Program-made: the position numbers and the translations under genes | Shown here: piece by piece, positions 38,514 to 48,057 of the stretch | Layout: each line of letters starts with the position of its first letter | Position numbering within the stretch: the first letter of the stretch is position 1 | Assembly: GCF_001646655.1 (NCBI RefSeq) | Contig: NZ_LPZN01000013.1 | Coordinates: 124,001-188,000 of the forward strand | DNA: 64,000 nt | DNA from: Rhodococcus gordoniae | Lineage (GTDB): Bacteria; Actinomycetota; Actinomycetes; Mycobacteriales; Mycobacteriaceae | Direction of reading: 5' to 3' | The notes under the pieces: generated by a model | The model's database searches: none | What the model saw: only the letters and a program-made list of their open reading frames with translations | Told to the model about the DNA's origin: nothing

Positions 38514-39731
38514 ATGATGTTCGCACTGGGCGTGGTGGTGTTCGCCCTCGGCATCGCCATCTCGATCGCTCTGCACGAGGCCGGCCACATGTGGACGGCG
38601 CAGAAGCTGGGCATGAAGGTCCGGCGTTACTACATCGGTTTCGGCCCCCGTGTGTTCGCGTTCCGCCGCGGGGAGACCGAATACGGTCTCAAAGCCGTTC
38701 CGGCCGGCGGGTTCTGCGACATCGCGGGTATGACGGCTCTGGACGAACTCGCGCCCGACGAGGTCGACCGCGCGATGTACAAGCAGAAGACGTGGAAGCG
38801 TCTGGTCGTGATGTCGGGTGGCATCGCGATGAACTTCCTGCTCGGTATCGTCCTGATCTACGTCCTGGCTGTCGCGTGGGCACTACCGCAACTGAACCCG
38901 CAGGCCACGGTTGCCGAAGTGTCCTGTGTTGCACCCAGCCAGGCAGGGAAGGAAGACGACTACGCGCTCGCGCCGTGCACCGGCACAGGGCCCGCTGGTG
39001 CAGCAGGAATCCGACCCGGCGATGTGATCGTCGCTGTGAACGGCCAGGAGGTCGAGAGCTTCTACTCGCTGGTCGAGAAGACCCGCGCCGCCACCGGCAC
39101 CGTCGACTTCACGATCGAGCGAGGTGGGGAGACCCTGACCGTGCCGGTCACCGTCGAACAGGTGCAGCGGTACGTGGAGAACACGCAGACCGGAGAGATC
39201 ACCTCGGAGACGGTCGGCGCTATCGGCGTGACGGGCGAAGAGAACCGGCCGACCGAATACAACGCTCTCACCGCGATCCCGGGAACAGTGGAGTTCACCG
39301 GTGACCTGATCGTCATCACGGCTCGATCATTGATGGATCTGCCCAGCAAGGTGTCGGATCTGTGGACTGCGGTGACGGGAGGGGAGCGCGCCGTCGACAC
39401 TCCGGTCAGCGTGGTCGGTGCGAGCGTCATCGGTGGCCAGTTCGCGGAACGTGGGATCTGGCAGTCGTTCGTCCTGCTGCTGGCCCAGCTGAACTTCTTC
39501 CTCGGTGCCTTCAACCTTCTGCCGCTGCTTCCGCTCGACGGTGGACACATGGCGGTGGCGATGTACGAACGCATCCGCAACTGGATACGCGGATTGCGCG
39601 GGCTCCCGGAAGGAGCACCCGTCGACTACATGAAATTGCTTCCGCTGACCTACGTGGCTGTAGTGATCGGTGGTGCGTTCATGGTCCTCACCCTCACGGC
39701 GGACATCATCAACCCCATCCAGCTGTTCTGA
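38514..39731 (+). CDS. rip1: Site-2 intramembrane metalloprotease Rip1 (RseP family)
   Basis: Rip1 cuts anti-sigma factors and other single-span proteins inside the membrane, controlling envelope stress responses in mycobacteria. The 405-residue protein has zinc motif H21-E-A-G-H25 in the first span and a PDZ domain (G-I-R-P-G-D-V-I-V-A-V-N-G). The C-terminal motif N-L-L-P-L-L-P-L-D-G-G-H supplies the third ligand. AGGAGG overlaps the dxr stop codon 11 bases before the ATG, so the two are coupled. The dxr-rip1-ispG order is conserved. Confidence 0.94.
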   Translation: MMFALGVVVFALGIAISIALHEAGHMWTAQKLGMKVRRYYIGFGPRVFAFRRGETEYGLKAVPAGGFCDIAGMTALDELAPDEVDRAMYKQKTWKRLVVMSGGIAMNFLLGIVLIYVLAVAWALPQLNPQATVAEVSCVAPSQAGKEDDYALAPCTGTGPAGAAGIRPGDVIVAVNGQEVESFYSLVEKTRAATGTVDFTIERGGETLTVPVTVEQVQRYVENTQTGEITSETVGAIGVTGEENRPTEYNALTAIPGTVEFTGDLIVITARSLMDLPSKVSDLWTAVTGGERAVDTPVSVVGASVIGGQFAERGIWQSFVLLLAQLNFFLGAFNLLPLLPLDGGHMAVAMYERIRNWIRGLRGLPEGAPVDYMKLLPLTYVAVVIGGAFMVLTLTADIINPIQLF

Positions 39732-39741
39732 CCTGCGCCGG

Positions 39742-39747
39742 TAGACT
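39742..39747 (+). promoter_or_regulatory. -10 element TAGACT for ispG
   Basis: TAGACT fits TANNNT and ends 29 bases before the ispG GTG. GAAAGAAGG (39762-39770) lies 6 bases before the start, giving a conventional short leader. Confidence 0.4.
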
Positions 39748-39776
39748 TGACGGATAGCGACGAAAGAAGGCGAACT

Positions 39777-40931
39777 GTGACCAGCCCCGTCGGATTGGGC
39801 ATGCCCGAAATTCCTGCGGTCCTCGCACCCCGGCGCAAGACCCGCCAGCTCATGGTCGGAAATGTCGGCGTCGGCAGCGATCACCCGGTGTCCGTGCAGT
39901 CGATGACCACCACGAAGACGCACGACGTGAACGCCACTCTCCAGCAGATCGCGGAACTCACGGCGTCCGGCTGCGACATCGTGCGTGTCGCGTGCCCGCG
40001 TCAGGAGGACGCCGACGCACTCCCGATCATCGCGAAGAAGAGCAAGATCCCGGTGATCGCCGACATCCACTTCCAGCCGCGGTACATCTTCGCCGCGATC
40101 GACGCCGGTTGTGCGGCCGTGCGCGTCAATCCCGGCAACATCAAGGAATTCGACGGTCGTGTCAAAGAGGTCGCGAAGGCGGCCGGCGATGCGGGAATCC
40201 CCATCCGCATCGGCGTCAACGCCGGTTCGCTCGATCCCCGCCTGATGGCCAAGTACGGCAAGGCCACCCCGGAAGCGCTCGTCGAGTCGGCGTTGTGGGA
40301 GGCGAGCCTGTTCGAGGAACACGGCTTCGGCGACATCAAGATCTCCGTCAAGCACAACGACCCGGTCGTGATGGTCGAGGCCTACCGGCAGCTCGCCGCG
40401 CAGTGCGACTACCCGCTGCATCTGGGTGTCACCGAGGCCGGTCCGGCCTTCCAGGGCACCATCAAGTCGGCCGTGGCCTTCGGTGCGCTGCTGAGCGAGG
40501 GCATCGGCGACACGATCCGCGTGTCGCTCTCGGCGCCACCGGCCGAGGAGATCAAGGTCGGCACCCAGATCCTGCAGTCCCTGAACCTGCGTCCCCGCAA
40601 GCTCGAGATCGTCTCCTGCCCGTCCTGCGGACGCGCCCAGGTGGACGTCTACTCCCTCGCCAACGAGGTCACGGCCGGCCTCGAAGGCATGGAGGTGCCA
40701 CTGCGGGTCGCGGTGATGGGCTGTGTCGTCAACGGCCCCGGTGAGGCCCGCGAGGCCGACCTCGGTGTGGCCTCCGGAAACGGCAAGGGCCAGATCTTCG
40801 TCAAGGGCAAGGTCATCAAGACCGTGCCCGAGGCGCAGATCGTCGAGACGCTCATCGAGGAAGCGATGCGGATCGCCGACGAGATGGAAGGCGACGCCGC
40901 GGGCGGCGGTCCCGTGGTGTCGGTCGGCTGA
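39777..40931 (+). CDS. ispG: 4-hydroxy-3-methylbut-2-enyl diphosphate synthase IspG (GcpE)
   Basis: IspG is the [4Fe-4S] enzyme of the penultimate MEP-pathway step. The 384-residue protein has V-Q-S-M-T-T-T-K-T in the TIM barrel. The cluster cysteines lie in C-P-S-C-G-R and in [13 protein letters not shown] 39777 with GAAAGAAGG 6 bases upstream fixes the start; longer in-frame starts reach into the promoter. It lies next to dxr and rip1, as in M. tuberculosis. Confidence 0.96.
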   Translation: MTSPVGLGMPEIPAVLAPRRKTRQLMVGNVGVGSDHPVSVQSMTTTKTHDVNATLQQIAELTASGCDIVRVACPRQEDADALPIIAKKSKIPVIADIHFQPRYIFAAIDAGCAAVRVNPGNIKEFDGRVKEVAKAAGDAGIPIRIGVNAGSLDPRLMAKYGKATPEALVESALWEASLFEEHGFGDIKISVKHNDPVVMVEAYRQLAAQCDYPLHLGVTEAGPAFQGTIKSAVAFGALLSEGIGDTIRVSLSAPPAEEIKVGTQILQSLNLRPRKLEIVSCPSCGRAQVDVYSLANEVTAGLEGMEVPLRVAVMGCVVNGPGEAREADLGVASGNGKGQIFVKGKVIKTVPEAQIVETLIEEAMRIADEMEGDAAGGGPVVSVG

Positions 40932-41045
40932 TACGGGTGGGGCGCACGGGACGGGCCTCTCTCACTTTCGGGTCCTCCGGTTTCCACGCCGCCGCCCGAC
41001 ATGGCACCCTGATGTCGTATCGGCTTGTCGACGGGTGGTGAGCGA

Positions 41046-41882
41046 GTGCTCAAGCTTCTGGGTGTCCGGTCGTTGGGCGGACGTGACACCGCCGCGGTGC
41101 TCCGGGTGCTCGCCCGAGACCCCGTGGCCGCGTGCATGGTGGCCGGCCGCATCGAGGAGTACGGGCTCGACGGACGTGCCGTCGGCGGCGAGATGTGGAG
41201 CCGCGGTGGACCGGAGACGTCGCTGTGTTTCTCGGGTGCCAACCTCATCCCGCTGCTGGGCAGCCCGGACGACATCCAGGCGTTCGCCGAACGCGCGAGT
41301 CGCGGTCCGCGGTTGTGTTCGTCCATCGTCGGTCGCGCCGAGTACGCGCTGCCCATGTGGGAGCGGCTCGAATCCACGTGGGGCGCTCCCCGCGAGGTGC
41401 GCGCCGAGCAACCCCTCCTCGTCCTCGACCGCGAACCGCTCGTGGACCCCGACCCGCTGGTCCGGCCCGTGCGGACCGACGAACTGGATGTGTATCTGCC
41501 CGCCGCGATCTCGATGTTCATCGAGGAGGTCGGCATCGATCCGCGAACCGGCGACGGCGGTGCGGGCTACCGGCGTCGTGTCGCGAGTCTGATCGCGGCG
41601 GGACGTGCCTGGGCGCGCTTCGAGAACGAGCAGGTCGTGTTCAAGGCGGAGGTGGGCTCGCAGTCGTCCACGGTGGGCCAGATCCAGGGCGTCTGGGTCG
41701 ATCCCGCACACCGTGGCACAGGTCTCGGCACGGTCGGCACAGCCGCTGTGGCGTGCGCGGTCGCTCGCAGCGGTCGTCTGCCCAGTCTCTACGTCAACAG
41801 CTTCAACGCTCCGGCCCGCGGAGCCTACGCCCGCGCAGGATTCCGTCAGGTCGCGACGTTCTCCACGGTGCTGCTCGACTGA
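41046..41882 (+). CDS. DUF4081 / GNAT acetyltransferase-like protein
   Basis: The 278-residue protein combines an N-terminal DUF4081 region with a C-terminal GNAT fold. The acetyl-CoA loop is seen as V-W-V-D-P-A-H-R-G-T-G-L-G-T, and the end has N-S-F-N-A-P-A-R-G-A-Y. It matches the Rv2867c type by position between ispG and the PBP gene. Its substrate is unknown. GTG 41046 is used, with GGTGGTGAG upstream; a TTG seven codons earlier is possible. Confidence 0.87.
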   Translation: MLKLLGVRSLGGRDTAAVLRVLARDPVAACMVAGRIEEYGLDGRAVGGEMWSRGGPETSLCFSGANLIPLLGSPDDIQAFAERASRGPRLCSSIVGRAEYALPMWERLESTWGAPREVRAEQPLLVLDREPLVDPDPLVRPVRTDELDVYLPAAISMFIEEVGIDPRTGDGGAGYRRRVASLIAAGRAWARFENEQVVFKAEVGSQSSTVGQIQGVWVDPAHRGTGLGTVGTAAVACAVARSGRLPSLYVNSFNAPARGAYARAGFRQVATFSTVLLD

Positions 41883-41900
41883 TTTCCCGCCGGCTCTGCC

Positions 41901-41906
41901 TACGAT
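41901..41906 (+). promoter_or_regulatory. -10 element TACGAT of the PBP gene (probable leaderless start)
   Basis: TACGAT fits TANNNT and ends 8 bases before ATG 41915, in the 32-base gap after the GNAT gene. Confidence 0.45.
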
Positions 41907-41914
41907 GACGGGCG

Positions 41915-43756
41915 ATGAGACCTCGAAGCGGCACCCCGGCATCCTCGTACACCCGCGCGCTCCGGATCTGCGCGGCGTTGTCGGCGACCGTCGTGCTCCT
42001 CGGCCTGGCCGTCGCGTGCACGTCGCGACCGGCCGGTCCCGAGGCGGCCGCCCAGGCATTTCTCGACTCGTTCGCCGCGCAGGACGTGGACTCGGCGGCG
42101 GCCCGCACCGACCGTCCCGACGACGCGGCCGTCGCGATGCAGGAGGTCCTGGACGGGTTGCAGGCCGAATCTCTCACGGCCACAACCACATCAGTCCGGA
42201 TCAGCGGCGACTCCGCCGTCGTGGGATACAGCTACGAATGGCACCTGCCGAAGGAACGGGTGTGGCAGTACGCCGGTGAACTCAACATGGGGCGCAGCGG
42301 GACCGACTGGGTCGTGCGGTGGGCGAAGTCCGCGTTGCACCCACAGCTCGGCGAACGACAGACCATGCTGCTCCGCAGCAGCCCGGCACCGCGTGCCCGG
42401 GTCAACGAGCACGCCGGCAGCGACATCCTCGTCCCCGGCACGGTCTACGGCATCGCGTTCGACGCGTCGAAAGCCACCGACCTCGCCGGTGCGGCGCGTC
42501 AGCTCGCATCGGCACTCTCGGAGTTCGATGCCTCGCTCACCGCGCAGGCCATCGCGGAATCGGTGACGGCCGCGTCCGGTCCGCGTGCGGTGGTGCGGCT
42601 GCGCGAGGACGACTACGAACGCGTCGCCCCCCGCCTGTCGGGGATCGACGGAGTCGTGGTGACCGAGCAGGCCGATCTCGTCGCGACCGACCGCAACTTC
42701 GCTCCCGATCTCGTGGGGCAGATCAAGAAGACCGTCATCGACGAGGTCGACGGTACGGCGGGGTGGAGTGTCGTGGTGGTGAACCAGTACGGCGTCGACA
42801 CCGGGGTACTCACCGAGACACCGCCGCAGCCGGCCCCGTCGTTCTCGGTCAGCCTCGATCGTCCCCTTCAGGTCGCGGCCCAGGCGGCCGTCGATGCGCG
42901 GACCGAACAGGCGATGACGGTGGTGATCGAGGCGTCCACGGGCGCCGTCCTGGCGGTGGCCCAGAACAAGGCCGCCGACCGCGACGGGCCCGTCGCGTTG
43001 GCGGGCCAGTATCCACCGGGTTCGACGTTCAAGATCATCACCTCCGGTGCGGCGATCGCCGACGGGCGTGCGACCCCGAATACCATGGTTCCGTGCCCCG
43101 GCCGCATCACCATCGGGGAGCGGAGCGTGCCGAACTACAACGAATTCGAGCTCGGAACGGTATCTCTCGCCACGGCGTTCGCCCGATCCTGCAACACCTC
43201 CTTCGCCAAGCTCGCCTCCGAGATGGAGCCGGACGCGTTGACGATCGCCGCCTCCCGGTTCGGGATCGGCGTGGACTACGAGGTGGTCGGGATGCCGACC
43301 TTCACCGGTTCGGTTCCTCCTGCAGAGGATCTCGTCGAACGGACCGAGGACGGCTTCGGCCAGGGCAAGGTCGTCGTCAGCCCGTTCGGGATGGCGCTGA
43401 CCGCGGCGACGGTCGCTGCCGGCCGCACCCCCGTGCCCTATCTCATCGCCGGGCGCGAGACGGTCGTCGACGGTGTACCGCCGCCGGTGACGCCGGAGAT
43501 GGTGGAGGGTCTGCGCGAGATGATGCGGCTGGTGATCACCAGCGGCACCGCCGATCGCATCCGGGACCAGGGCGATGTCTACGGCAAGACCGGTGAGGCC
43601 GAGGTCGAAGGCGGGTCGCACTCGTGGTTCGTCGGCTACCGCGGTGATCTCGCGTTCGCGACGCTCGTCGTCCGAGGCGGCAGCTCCGACAACGCGGTCG
43701 CGGTCACGCGTGACATGTTCGACGCCCTGCCGCCCGAATACGACGAAGGGGCTTGA
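41915..43756 (+). CDS. Penicillin-binding lipoprotein (class B transpeptidase)
   Basis: The 613-residue protein has a signal peptide with lipobox L-A-V-A-C (Cys35). An MecA-type NTF2-like N domain, a dimerisation region and a transpeptidase domain follow. All three active-site motifs are intact: S370-T-F-K, S425-C-N and K558-T-G. It should cross-link peptidoglycan outside the membrane. M. tuberculosis Rv2864c is the positional counterpart. A TACGAT -10 box 8 bases before ATG 41915 suggests a leaderless mRNA. Confidence 0.93.
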   Translation: MRPRSGTPASSYTRALRICAALSATVVLLGLAVACTSRPAGPEAAAQAFLDSFAAQDVDSAAARTDRPDDAAVAMQEVLDGLQAESLTATTTSVRISGDSAVVGYSYEWHLPKERVWQYAGELNMGRSGTDWVVRWAKSALHPQLGERQTMLLRSSPAPRARVNEHAGSDILVPGTVYGIAFDASKATDLAGAARQLASALSEFDASLTAQAIAESVTAASGPRAVVRLREDDYERVAPRLSGIDGVVVTEQADLVATDRNFAPDLVGQIKKTVIDEVDGTAGWSVVVVNQYGVDTGVLTETPPQPAPSFSVSLDRPLQVAAQAAVDARTEQAMTVVIEASTGAVLAVAQNKAADRDGPVALAGQYPPGSTFKIITSGAAIADGRATPNTMVPCPGRITIGERSVPNYNEFELGTVSLATAFARSCNTSFAKLASEMEPDALTIAASRFGIGVDYEVVGMPTFTGSVPPAEDLVERTEDGFGQGKVVVSPFGMALTAATVAAGRTPVPYLIAGRETVVDGVPPPVTPEMVEGLREMMRLVITSGTADRIRDQGDVYGKTGEAEVEGGSHSWFVGYRGDLAFATLVVRGGSSDNAVAVTRDMFDALPPEYDEGA

Positions 43757-43783
43757 GTTCGGGTCTGTGGACCCGGCCGGATA

Positions 43784-44638
43784 TCAGGGCAGCAGCCCCG
43801 ACTTGCGCGCCGCGACGACGGCCTCGTGGCGGGAATGGACGTCGAGCTTGCTCATGGCGCTGCGCAGGTAGCTCTTGACCGTCTCGGCACCGACCGACAG
43901 GCGCTGGGCGATCTCGGCGTTGCTGCACCCGAGCGCCACATGGGACAGCACGTCGGTCTCGCGCGGGGACAGCACGACCTCCGTCGGTTCCGGCTGCGTC
44001 CCGTCGAGCACTCCGGCGAGCCGGTCGGAGAGCGAGCGCAGCTTGTCCTGGAGCGCCGGGTCGGTCGCGCCCTGGGCGAGCACCCGTAGCTCGGCGTGTA
44101 CTTCGCGGACCTGCGCGGTCGCGACCGGATCGCGGTCGCCGGACGAATGCTCGAGCATCGCGAGTCGCCGATCGACCTCGTCGCGCACCGCGATTTCGTG
44201 CGCGAGACGTGCTGCCGCCTGCGCGAACGCCGTCACCGCGCGATCGCCGACCGGGGCGCACTCGCGGGCCGCGCCGTACAGCACGGCGCGGGCCTTCCCT
44301 TCGACGAGCACGGGCACGGCGAGGATGGACCGCAACCCCTCGTACAGCACCGGACGATCGAAGTGGTGCGTGATCGACGCGGAGCGACCGTAGTCCGACA
44401 CCGTCACCACCCGCGACTCCGCGAGAACGCGGCCGCCGAGACCTGCGCGCGGCGGCACCACGACACCGGCCAGGCTGTTGGTGCGGGTGCCGAAGAATTC
44501 GCTCAGTTGCAGCGATCCCTGTTGTACCTCACCGGCAAAGACCACGGGCAGTTGGGCGTGCGCCGCGGTGCGGCGGAGTTCTCCCCGCAAGGCATCACCG
44601 TCGCGGGGACGCAGGAGCGCCGACGAGGAGGACGACAC
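43784..44638 (-). CDS. GAF-domain LuxR-family transcription regulator
   Basis: The protein (284 residues from GTG 44638) has an N-terminal GAF-like sensor region (about 40-160, with G-L-G-G-R-V-L and S-I-L-A-V-P-V-L-V) and a coiled segment. The C-terminal LuxR helix-turn-helix reads L-S-P-R-E-T-D-V-L and G-C-S-N-A-E-I-A. Such GAF-LuxR proteins often regulate aromatic or acid catabolism next to acyl-CoA ligases. The start is uncertain. An ATG at 44689 is possible, but the GGAAAGGGG site best serves GTG 44638. It is divergent from the acyl-CoA ligase, which is its likely target. Confidence 0.83.
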   Translation of the reverse strand: MSSSSSALLRPRDGDALRGELRRTAAHAQLPVVFAGEVQQGSLQLSEFFGTRTNSLAGVVVPPRAGLGGRVLAESRVVTVSDYGRSASITHHFDRPVLYEGLRSILAVPVLVEGKARAVLYGAARECAPVGDRAVTAFAQAAARLAHEIAVRDEVDRRLAMLEHSSGDRDPVATAQVREVHAELRVLAQGATDPALQDKLRSLSDRLAGVLDGTQPEPTEVVLSPRETDVLSHVALGCSNAEIAQRLSVGAETVKSYLRSAMSKLDVHSRHEAVVAARKSGLLP

Positions 44639-44687
44639 GAACGCCACCCCTTTCCGGGGGTATCGGGAATACGGTGTGACTCGAATC

Positions 44688-44736
44688 ATAGACGTCGAAC
44701 GGGTCTATCCCACAGACGACGACATACCGGCCGGTA
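44688..44736. promoter_or_regulatory. Divergent control region with two inverted repeats
   Basis: ATAGAC (44688-44693) and GTCTAT (44703-44708) form a dyad with a 9-base spacer. TACCGGCCGGTA (44725-44736) is a perfect 12-base palindrome. Both lie between the GAF-LuxR gene and the acyl-CoA ligase and are candidate operators. No binding protein is proven. Confidence 0.4.
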
Positions 44737-44753
44737 CGGACGAAAGGACCACG

Positions 44754-46397
44754 ATGCGCGACACAGCAAGCCGTGTGCGGACACTGCTCGAGCGGTACGA
44801 CACGGCAGACGCCTGCGCAGCCCGATTGCTGTGCGACGACCACCCCGCCGATGCGGTGGCGTTCACCGTCATCGACGCCGATCTGAGTTCCACCGACCTC
44901 ACCTACGGTGAGCTTCGGGAACGTTCGGCGCGCTTCGCCGCGGCGCTGGCGGATCTCGGTGTCGAACCCGGCGACCACGTCGCCACGCTCATGGGCAAGT
45001 CCGCCGATCTGGTGGTCGCGGTCCTCGGCATCTGGCGTCGCGGCGCGGTGCACGTGCCGTTGTTCACCGCCTTCGCGGCGCCGGCGATCGCCTTCCGGCT
45101 CGACGCCAGCGGCACCAAGGTGGTCGTGGCCGACCGCGACCAGGCGGGCAAGCTCGCCGCGGGCTCCGACCTTCCCGCCGACGTGCCGTGGCAGGTCGTC
45201 GTGGCCGGTGAGGGCAATGCCGACGCATCGGGTCGCGGGGCCCGCGACTTCGGCGAACTGCTCGCAGCGCATTCGGACGACGACCCCCGAGGCGAGGCGG
45301 TCGCCGTGGGTGGGGGCGGACGGCTGGTCCAGCTGTTCACCTCCGGCACGACCGGCACCCCCAAGGGCGTTCCCGTCCCGGTGAAGGCGCTGGCGTCCTT
45401 CCACGCCTACCTGGAGTTCGGTCTCGACGTGCGCGAGGACGACGTCTTCTGGAACGCCGCCGACCCGGGATGGGCATACGGGCTCTACTACGCGCTGCTC
45501 GGGCCGCTCGCCGCCGGTCGGCGCAGCCTCCTGCTGCACGCCGGCTTCTCGCCCGCGCTCACCTGGAAGATCCTCGACACCTTCGGCGTCACCAACTTCG
45601 CGGCGGCCCCGACCGTCTACCGGAGCCTGAAGGCCGACACGGCGGAGCATCCGCGGGTCCGGCTGCGCCGCGCCTCCTCGGCCGGTGAGCCGCTCACCCC
45701 CGACGTCCTCGCCTGGTCCGAGGAGACCCTCGGCGTCGTGGTGCGCGACCAGTACGGGCAGACCGAACACGGCATGTTCGTCGTCGACGCATGGGCGGAC
45801 GAGTTGCGCGAGGACACCCCGCCGCGGTCGATGGGCAAGCCCCTGCCGGGCTGGAGCTGCACGGTGCTGCAGGAGGACAGCGACGAACCGGCCGAACCGG
45901 GTGAGGTCGGCCGCGTCGCGATCGACGTGCACGCGAGCCCGCTGGTGTGGTTCACCGGGTATGTCGACGCTCCCGAGAAGACCGCCGAACGGTTCAGCGC
46001 CGACGGCCGGTGGTATCTGACCGGCGACGCCGGGAAGGTCGACGAGAACGGATTCTTCTTCTTCTCGTCCCGCGACGACGACGTGATCATCATGGCCGGT
46101 TACCGCATCGGCCCGTTCGACGTCGAATCGGTGCTCGTGATGCACCCCGACGTGATCGAGGCCGCAGTGGTCGGATTGCCGGACGAGCTGCGCGGTGAGG
46201 TCCTCGAGGCGTTCGTGGTGCTGCGCGAGGGAGTCCACGGCGACGATGCGCTCGAGGCGGACCTCCAGAAGCTCGTGAAGCAGAAGTACGCCGCGCACGC
46301 CTACCCGCGCGCCGTCCACTTCGTTCCGCACCTGCCCAAGACGCCGAGCGGCAAGGTCCAGCGGTTCAGGTTGCGCCAGGCGGGCGCCGTCGGCTGA
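44754..46397 (+). CDS. Acyl-CoA synthetase (AMP-forming), acetyl/medium-chain type
   Basis: The enzyme activates a carboxylic acid to its CoA thioester via an acyl-AMP. The 547-residue protein has the AMP-binding loop F-T-S-G-T-T-G-T-P-K-G, D-Q-Y-G-Q-T-E-H-G and W-Y-L-T-G-D-A. It also has the hinge region and a catalytic Lys in P-S-G-K-V-Q-R near the C terminus. The sequence is closest in style to the acetyl- and medium-chain or benzoate CoA ligases; the substrate is not certain. GAAAGG lies before the ATG at 44754. The regulator gene is divergent, and the pair is accessory to the core order. Confidence 0.9.
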   Translation: MRDTASRVRTLLERYDTADACAARLLCDDHPADAVAFTVIDADLSSTDLTYGELRERSARFAAALADLGVEPGDHVATLMGKSADLVVAVLGIWRRGAVHVPLFTAFAAPAIAFRLDASGTKVVVADRDQAGKLAAGSDLPADVPWQVVVAGEGNADASGRGARDFGELLAAHSDDDPRGEAVAVGGGGRLVQLFTSGTTGTPKGVPVPVKALASFHAYLEFGLDVREDDVFWNAADPGWAYGLYYALLGPLAAGRRSLLLHAGFSPALTWKILDTFGVTNFAAAPTVYRSLKADTAEHPRVRLRRASSAGEPLTPDVLAWSEETLGVVVRDQYGQTEHGMFVVDAWADELREDTPPRSMGKPLPGWSCTVLQEDSDEPAEPGEVGRVAIDVHASPLVWFTGYVDAPEKTAERFSADGRWYLTGDAGKVDENGFFFFSSRDDDVIIMAGYRIGPFDVESVLVMHPDVIEAAVVGLPDELRGEVLEAFVVLREGVHGDDALEADLQKLVKQKYAAHAYPRAVHFVPHLPKTPSGKVQRFRLRQAGAVG

Positions 46398-46447
46398 TCT
46401 GTGGATGACGGCCTGATCGGGATGACGGGGGAGCGGGGCGCGGCAGC

Positions 46448-46453
46448 TAATCT
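46448..46453 (+). promoter_or_regulatory. -10 element TAATCT of map (probable leaderless start)
   Basis: TAATCT fits TANNNT and ends 7 bases before the map ATG. Confidence 0.5.
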
Positions 46454-46460
46454 GGAAGTC

Positions 46461-47318
46461 ATGGCTACCCGCGCTCCGCTCGTCCCCGGCACTCCGACTC
46501 CCGTCCGGGAGGTGCCCGCGTCGATCGAACGCCCGGAGTACGTGTGGAAGCCCACGGCGAAGGAAGGCAACGAGCCGTGGGTGCAGACACCCGAGACGAT
46601 CGAGAAGATGCGACTCGCCTCGAAGATCGCCGCGCAGGCCCTCGTGGAAGCAGGTAAGGCCGTCGCGCCGGGGGTGACCACCGACGAGATCGACCGCGTC
46701 GCCCACGAGTACATGTGCGATCACGGCGCCTACCCGTCGACGCTGGGCTACCGCGGCTTCACCAAATCGTGCTGCACCTCGCTCAACGAGGTGATCTGCC
46801 ACGGCATCCCCGACTCGACCGTCGTCGAGGACGGCGACATCGTCAACATCGACGTCACCGCCTACATCGACGGCGTCCACGGCGACACCAACGCGACCTT
46901 CCTCGCCGGCGACGTCTCCGAGGAGGTCCGCCTTCTGGTCGAACGCACCCGCGAGGCGACGATGCGGGGCATCAAGGCCGTCAGGCCCGGCCGGGCCCTC
47001 AACGTCGTCGGCCGGGTCATCGAGTCCTACGCCAACCGCTTCGGCTACGGCGTCGTCCGCGACTTCACCGGCCACGGCATCGGCGAGACCTTCCACAACG
47101 GCCTGGTGATCCTGCACTACGACCGTCCCGACATCGACACGATCATCGAACCCGGGATGGTGTTCACCATCGAGCCGATGATCAATCTCGGCACCCCCGA
47201 CTACGAGATCTGGGACGACGGCTGGACGGTCGTCACCAAGGACCGCAAGTGGACCGCGCAGTTCGAGCACACCATCGTCGTCACCGACACGGGCGCCGAG
47301 ATCCTCACCCTGCCGTGA
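46461..47318 (+). CDS. map: Methionine aminopeptidase (type Ib)
   Basis: This enzyme removes the initiator methionine from new proteins. The 285-residue protein has the N-terminal P-rich SH3-like extension of actinobacterial MapB. The pita-bread core follows, with metal ligands in N-I-D-V-T-A, V-H-G-D-T-N, F-T-G-H-G-I-G, T-I-E-P and F-E-H-T. Position next to the PBP region matches mapB of M. tuberculosis. The start is supported by the -10 box. Confidence 0.95.
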   Translation: MATRAPLVPGTPTPVREVPASIERPEYVWKPTAKEGNEPWVQTPETIEKMRLASKIAAQALVEAGKAVAPGVTTDEIDRVAHEYMCDHGAYPSTLGYRGFTKSCCTSLNEVICHGIPDSTVVEDGDIVNIDVTAYIDGVHGDTNATFLAGDVSEEVRLLVERTREATMRGIKAVRPGRALNVVGRVIESYANRFGYGVVRDFTGHGIGETFHNGLVILHYDRPDIDTIIEPGMVFTIEPMINLGTPDYEIWDDGWTVVTKDRKWTAQFEHTIVVTDTGAEILTLP

Positions 47319-47322
47319 CCAC

Positions 47323-48057
47323 CTAGGGCGCGGCGTTCCGGGCGACCCACCAGGTCGCGCTCGTGCACACCGCGGCGACCAGTGCGGGAAGCACCACCAG
47401 GGTCGTGGTCGGCGCGGCATCGGCGAACCACGACCACAGCGCCGACCACGATCCGGTCCACGTCACGACGATCGCGACGAGACCGCCGAGCACCACGACG
47501 GACGCGGTAGCCGTCAGCAGACCCGTTGCGCGCCAACGGTGCTGGATGGCGCCGGCGAGCATCGCCAGTGCGATGATCAGGAGCATCGTGGTGAAGAAGC
47601 CCAGGAACTGCACCACGGAACTGTCGGTGACGAAACGCAGGATTCCGAACATCCGCATGTTCACGCCCCAGCCACCGGTCGCGGCTTCGAGCACCGAGAG
47701 GATCTGGAAGACGACCGAGAACACCGCGGACTGGACCACGGCGATCCACACCATCGACTGCATGTAGTGCGATCGGGTGGAGCCGAGACGCAGTGCGAAC
47801 GAGAACATCTGGGTCATCGCCAGGAGGTAGAACGCGATGACGAAGCCGTAGACCGACAGCACGCTCCCCGTGACGTTGTACTCGGCACCCGTGTCGACGA
47901 GCGAGAAGATCACCCACGGGATGAGGGCCGAGGTGACCAGCAGGCCGACGGGCCACGCGAGGAGCAGTGGCCACGAGACGAGCTGCAGGCGGGCGACGGA
48001 CAGGACGCGCGCGGGCCCGGTGGTGATCGGGGCCGGCAGCGGGATCGCGGTGGTCAC
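47323..48057 (-). CDS. ABC transporter permease (GntR-linked, YtrC/ABC2-like)
   Basis: The 244-residue protein has six hydrophobic spans and no signal peptide, as in ABC2-type exporter subunits. It overlaps the ATPase gene by 4 bases (GTGA) and has GAGGAGG 8 bases before its GTG start. Together with the ATPase and GntR regulator it forms a three-gene operon like the B. subtilis ytr system. The substrate is unknown. Such systems often respond to cell-wall antibiotics. Confidence 0.83.
   Translation of the reverse strand: MTTAIPLPAPITTGPARVLSVARLQLVSWPLLLAWPVGLLVTSALIPWVIFSLVDTGAEYNVTGSVLSVYGFVIAFYLLAMTQMFSFALRLGSTRSHYMQSMVWIAVVQSAVFSVVFQILSVLEAATGGWGVNMRMFGILRFVTDSSVVQFLGFFTTMLLIIALAMLAGAIQHRWRATGLLTATASVVVLGGLVAIVVTWTGSWSALWSWFADAAPTTTLVVLPALVAAVCTSATWWVARNAAP

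Noticed and set aside
44595-47420. Long reverse-strand open frame opposite the acyl-CoA ligase and map
   Set aside because: Both forward genes have complete family motifs; the reverse translation has none.
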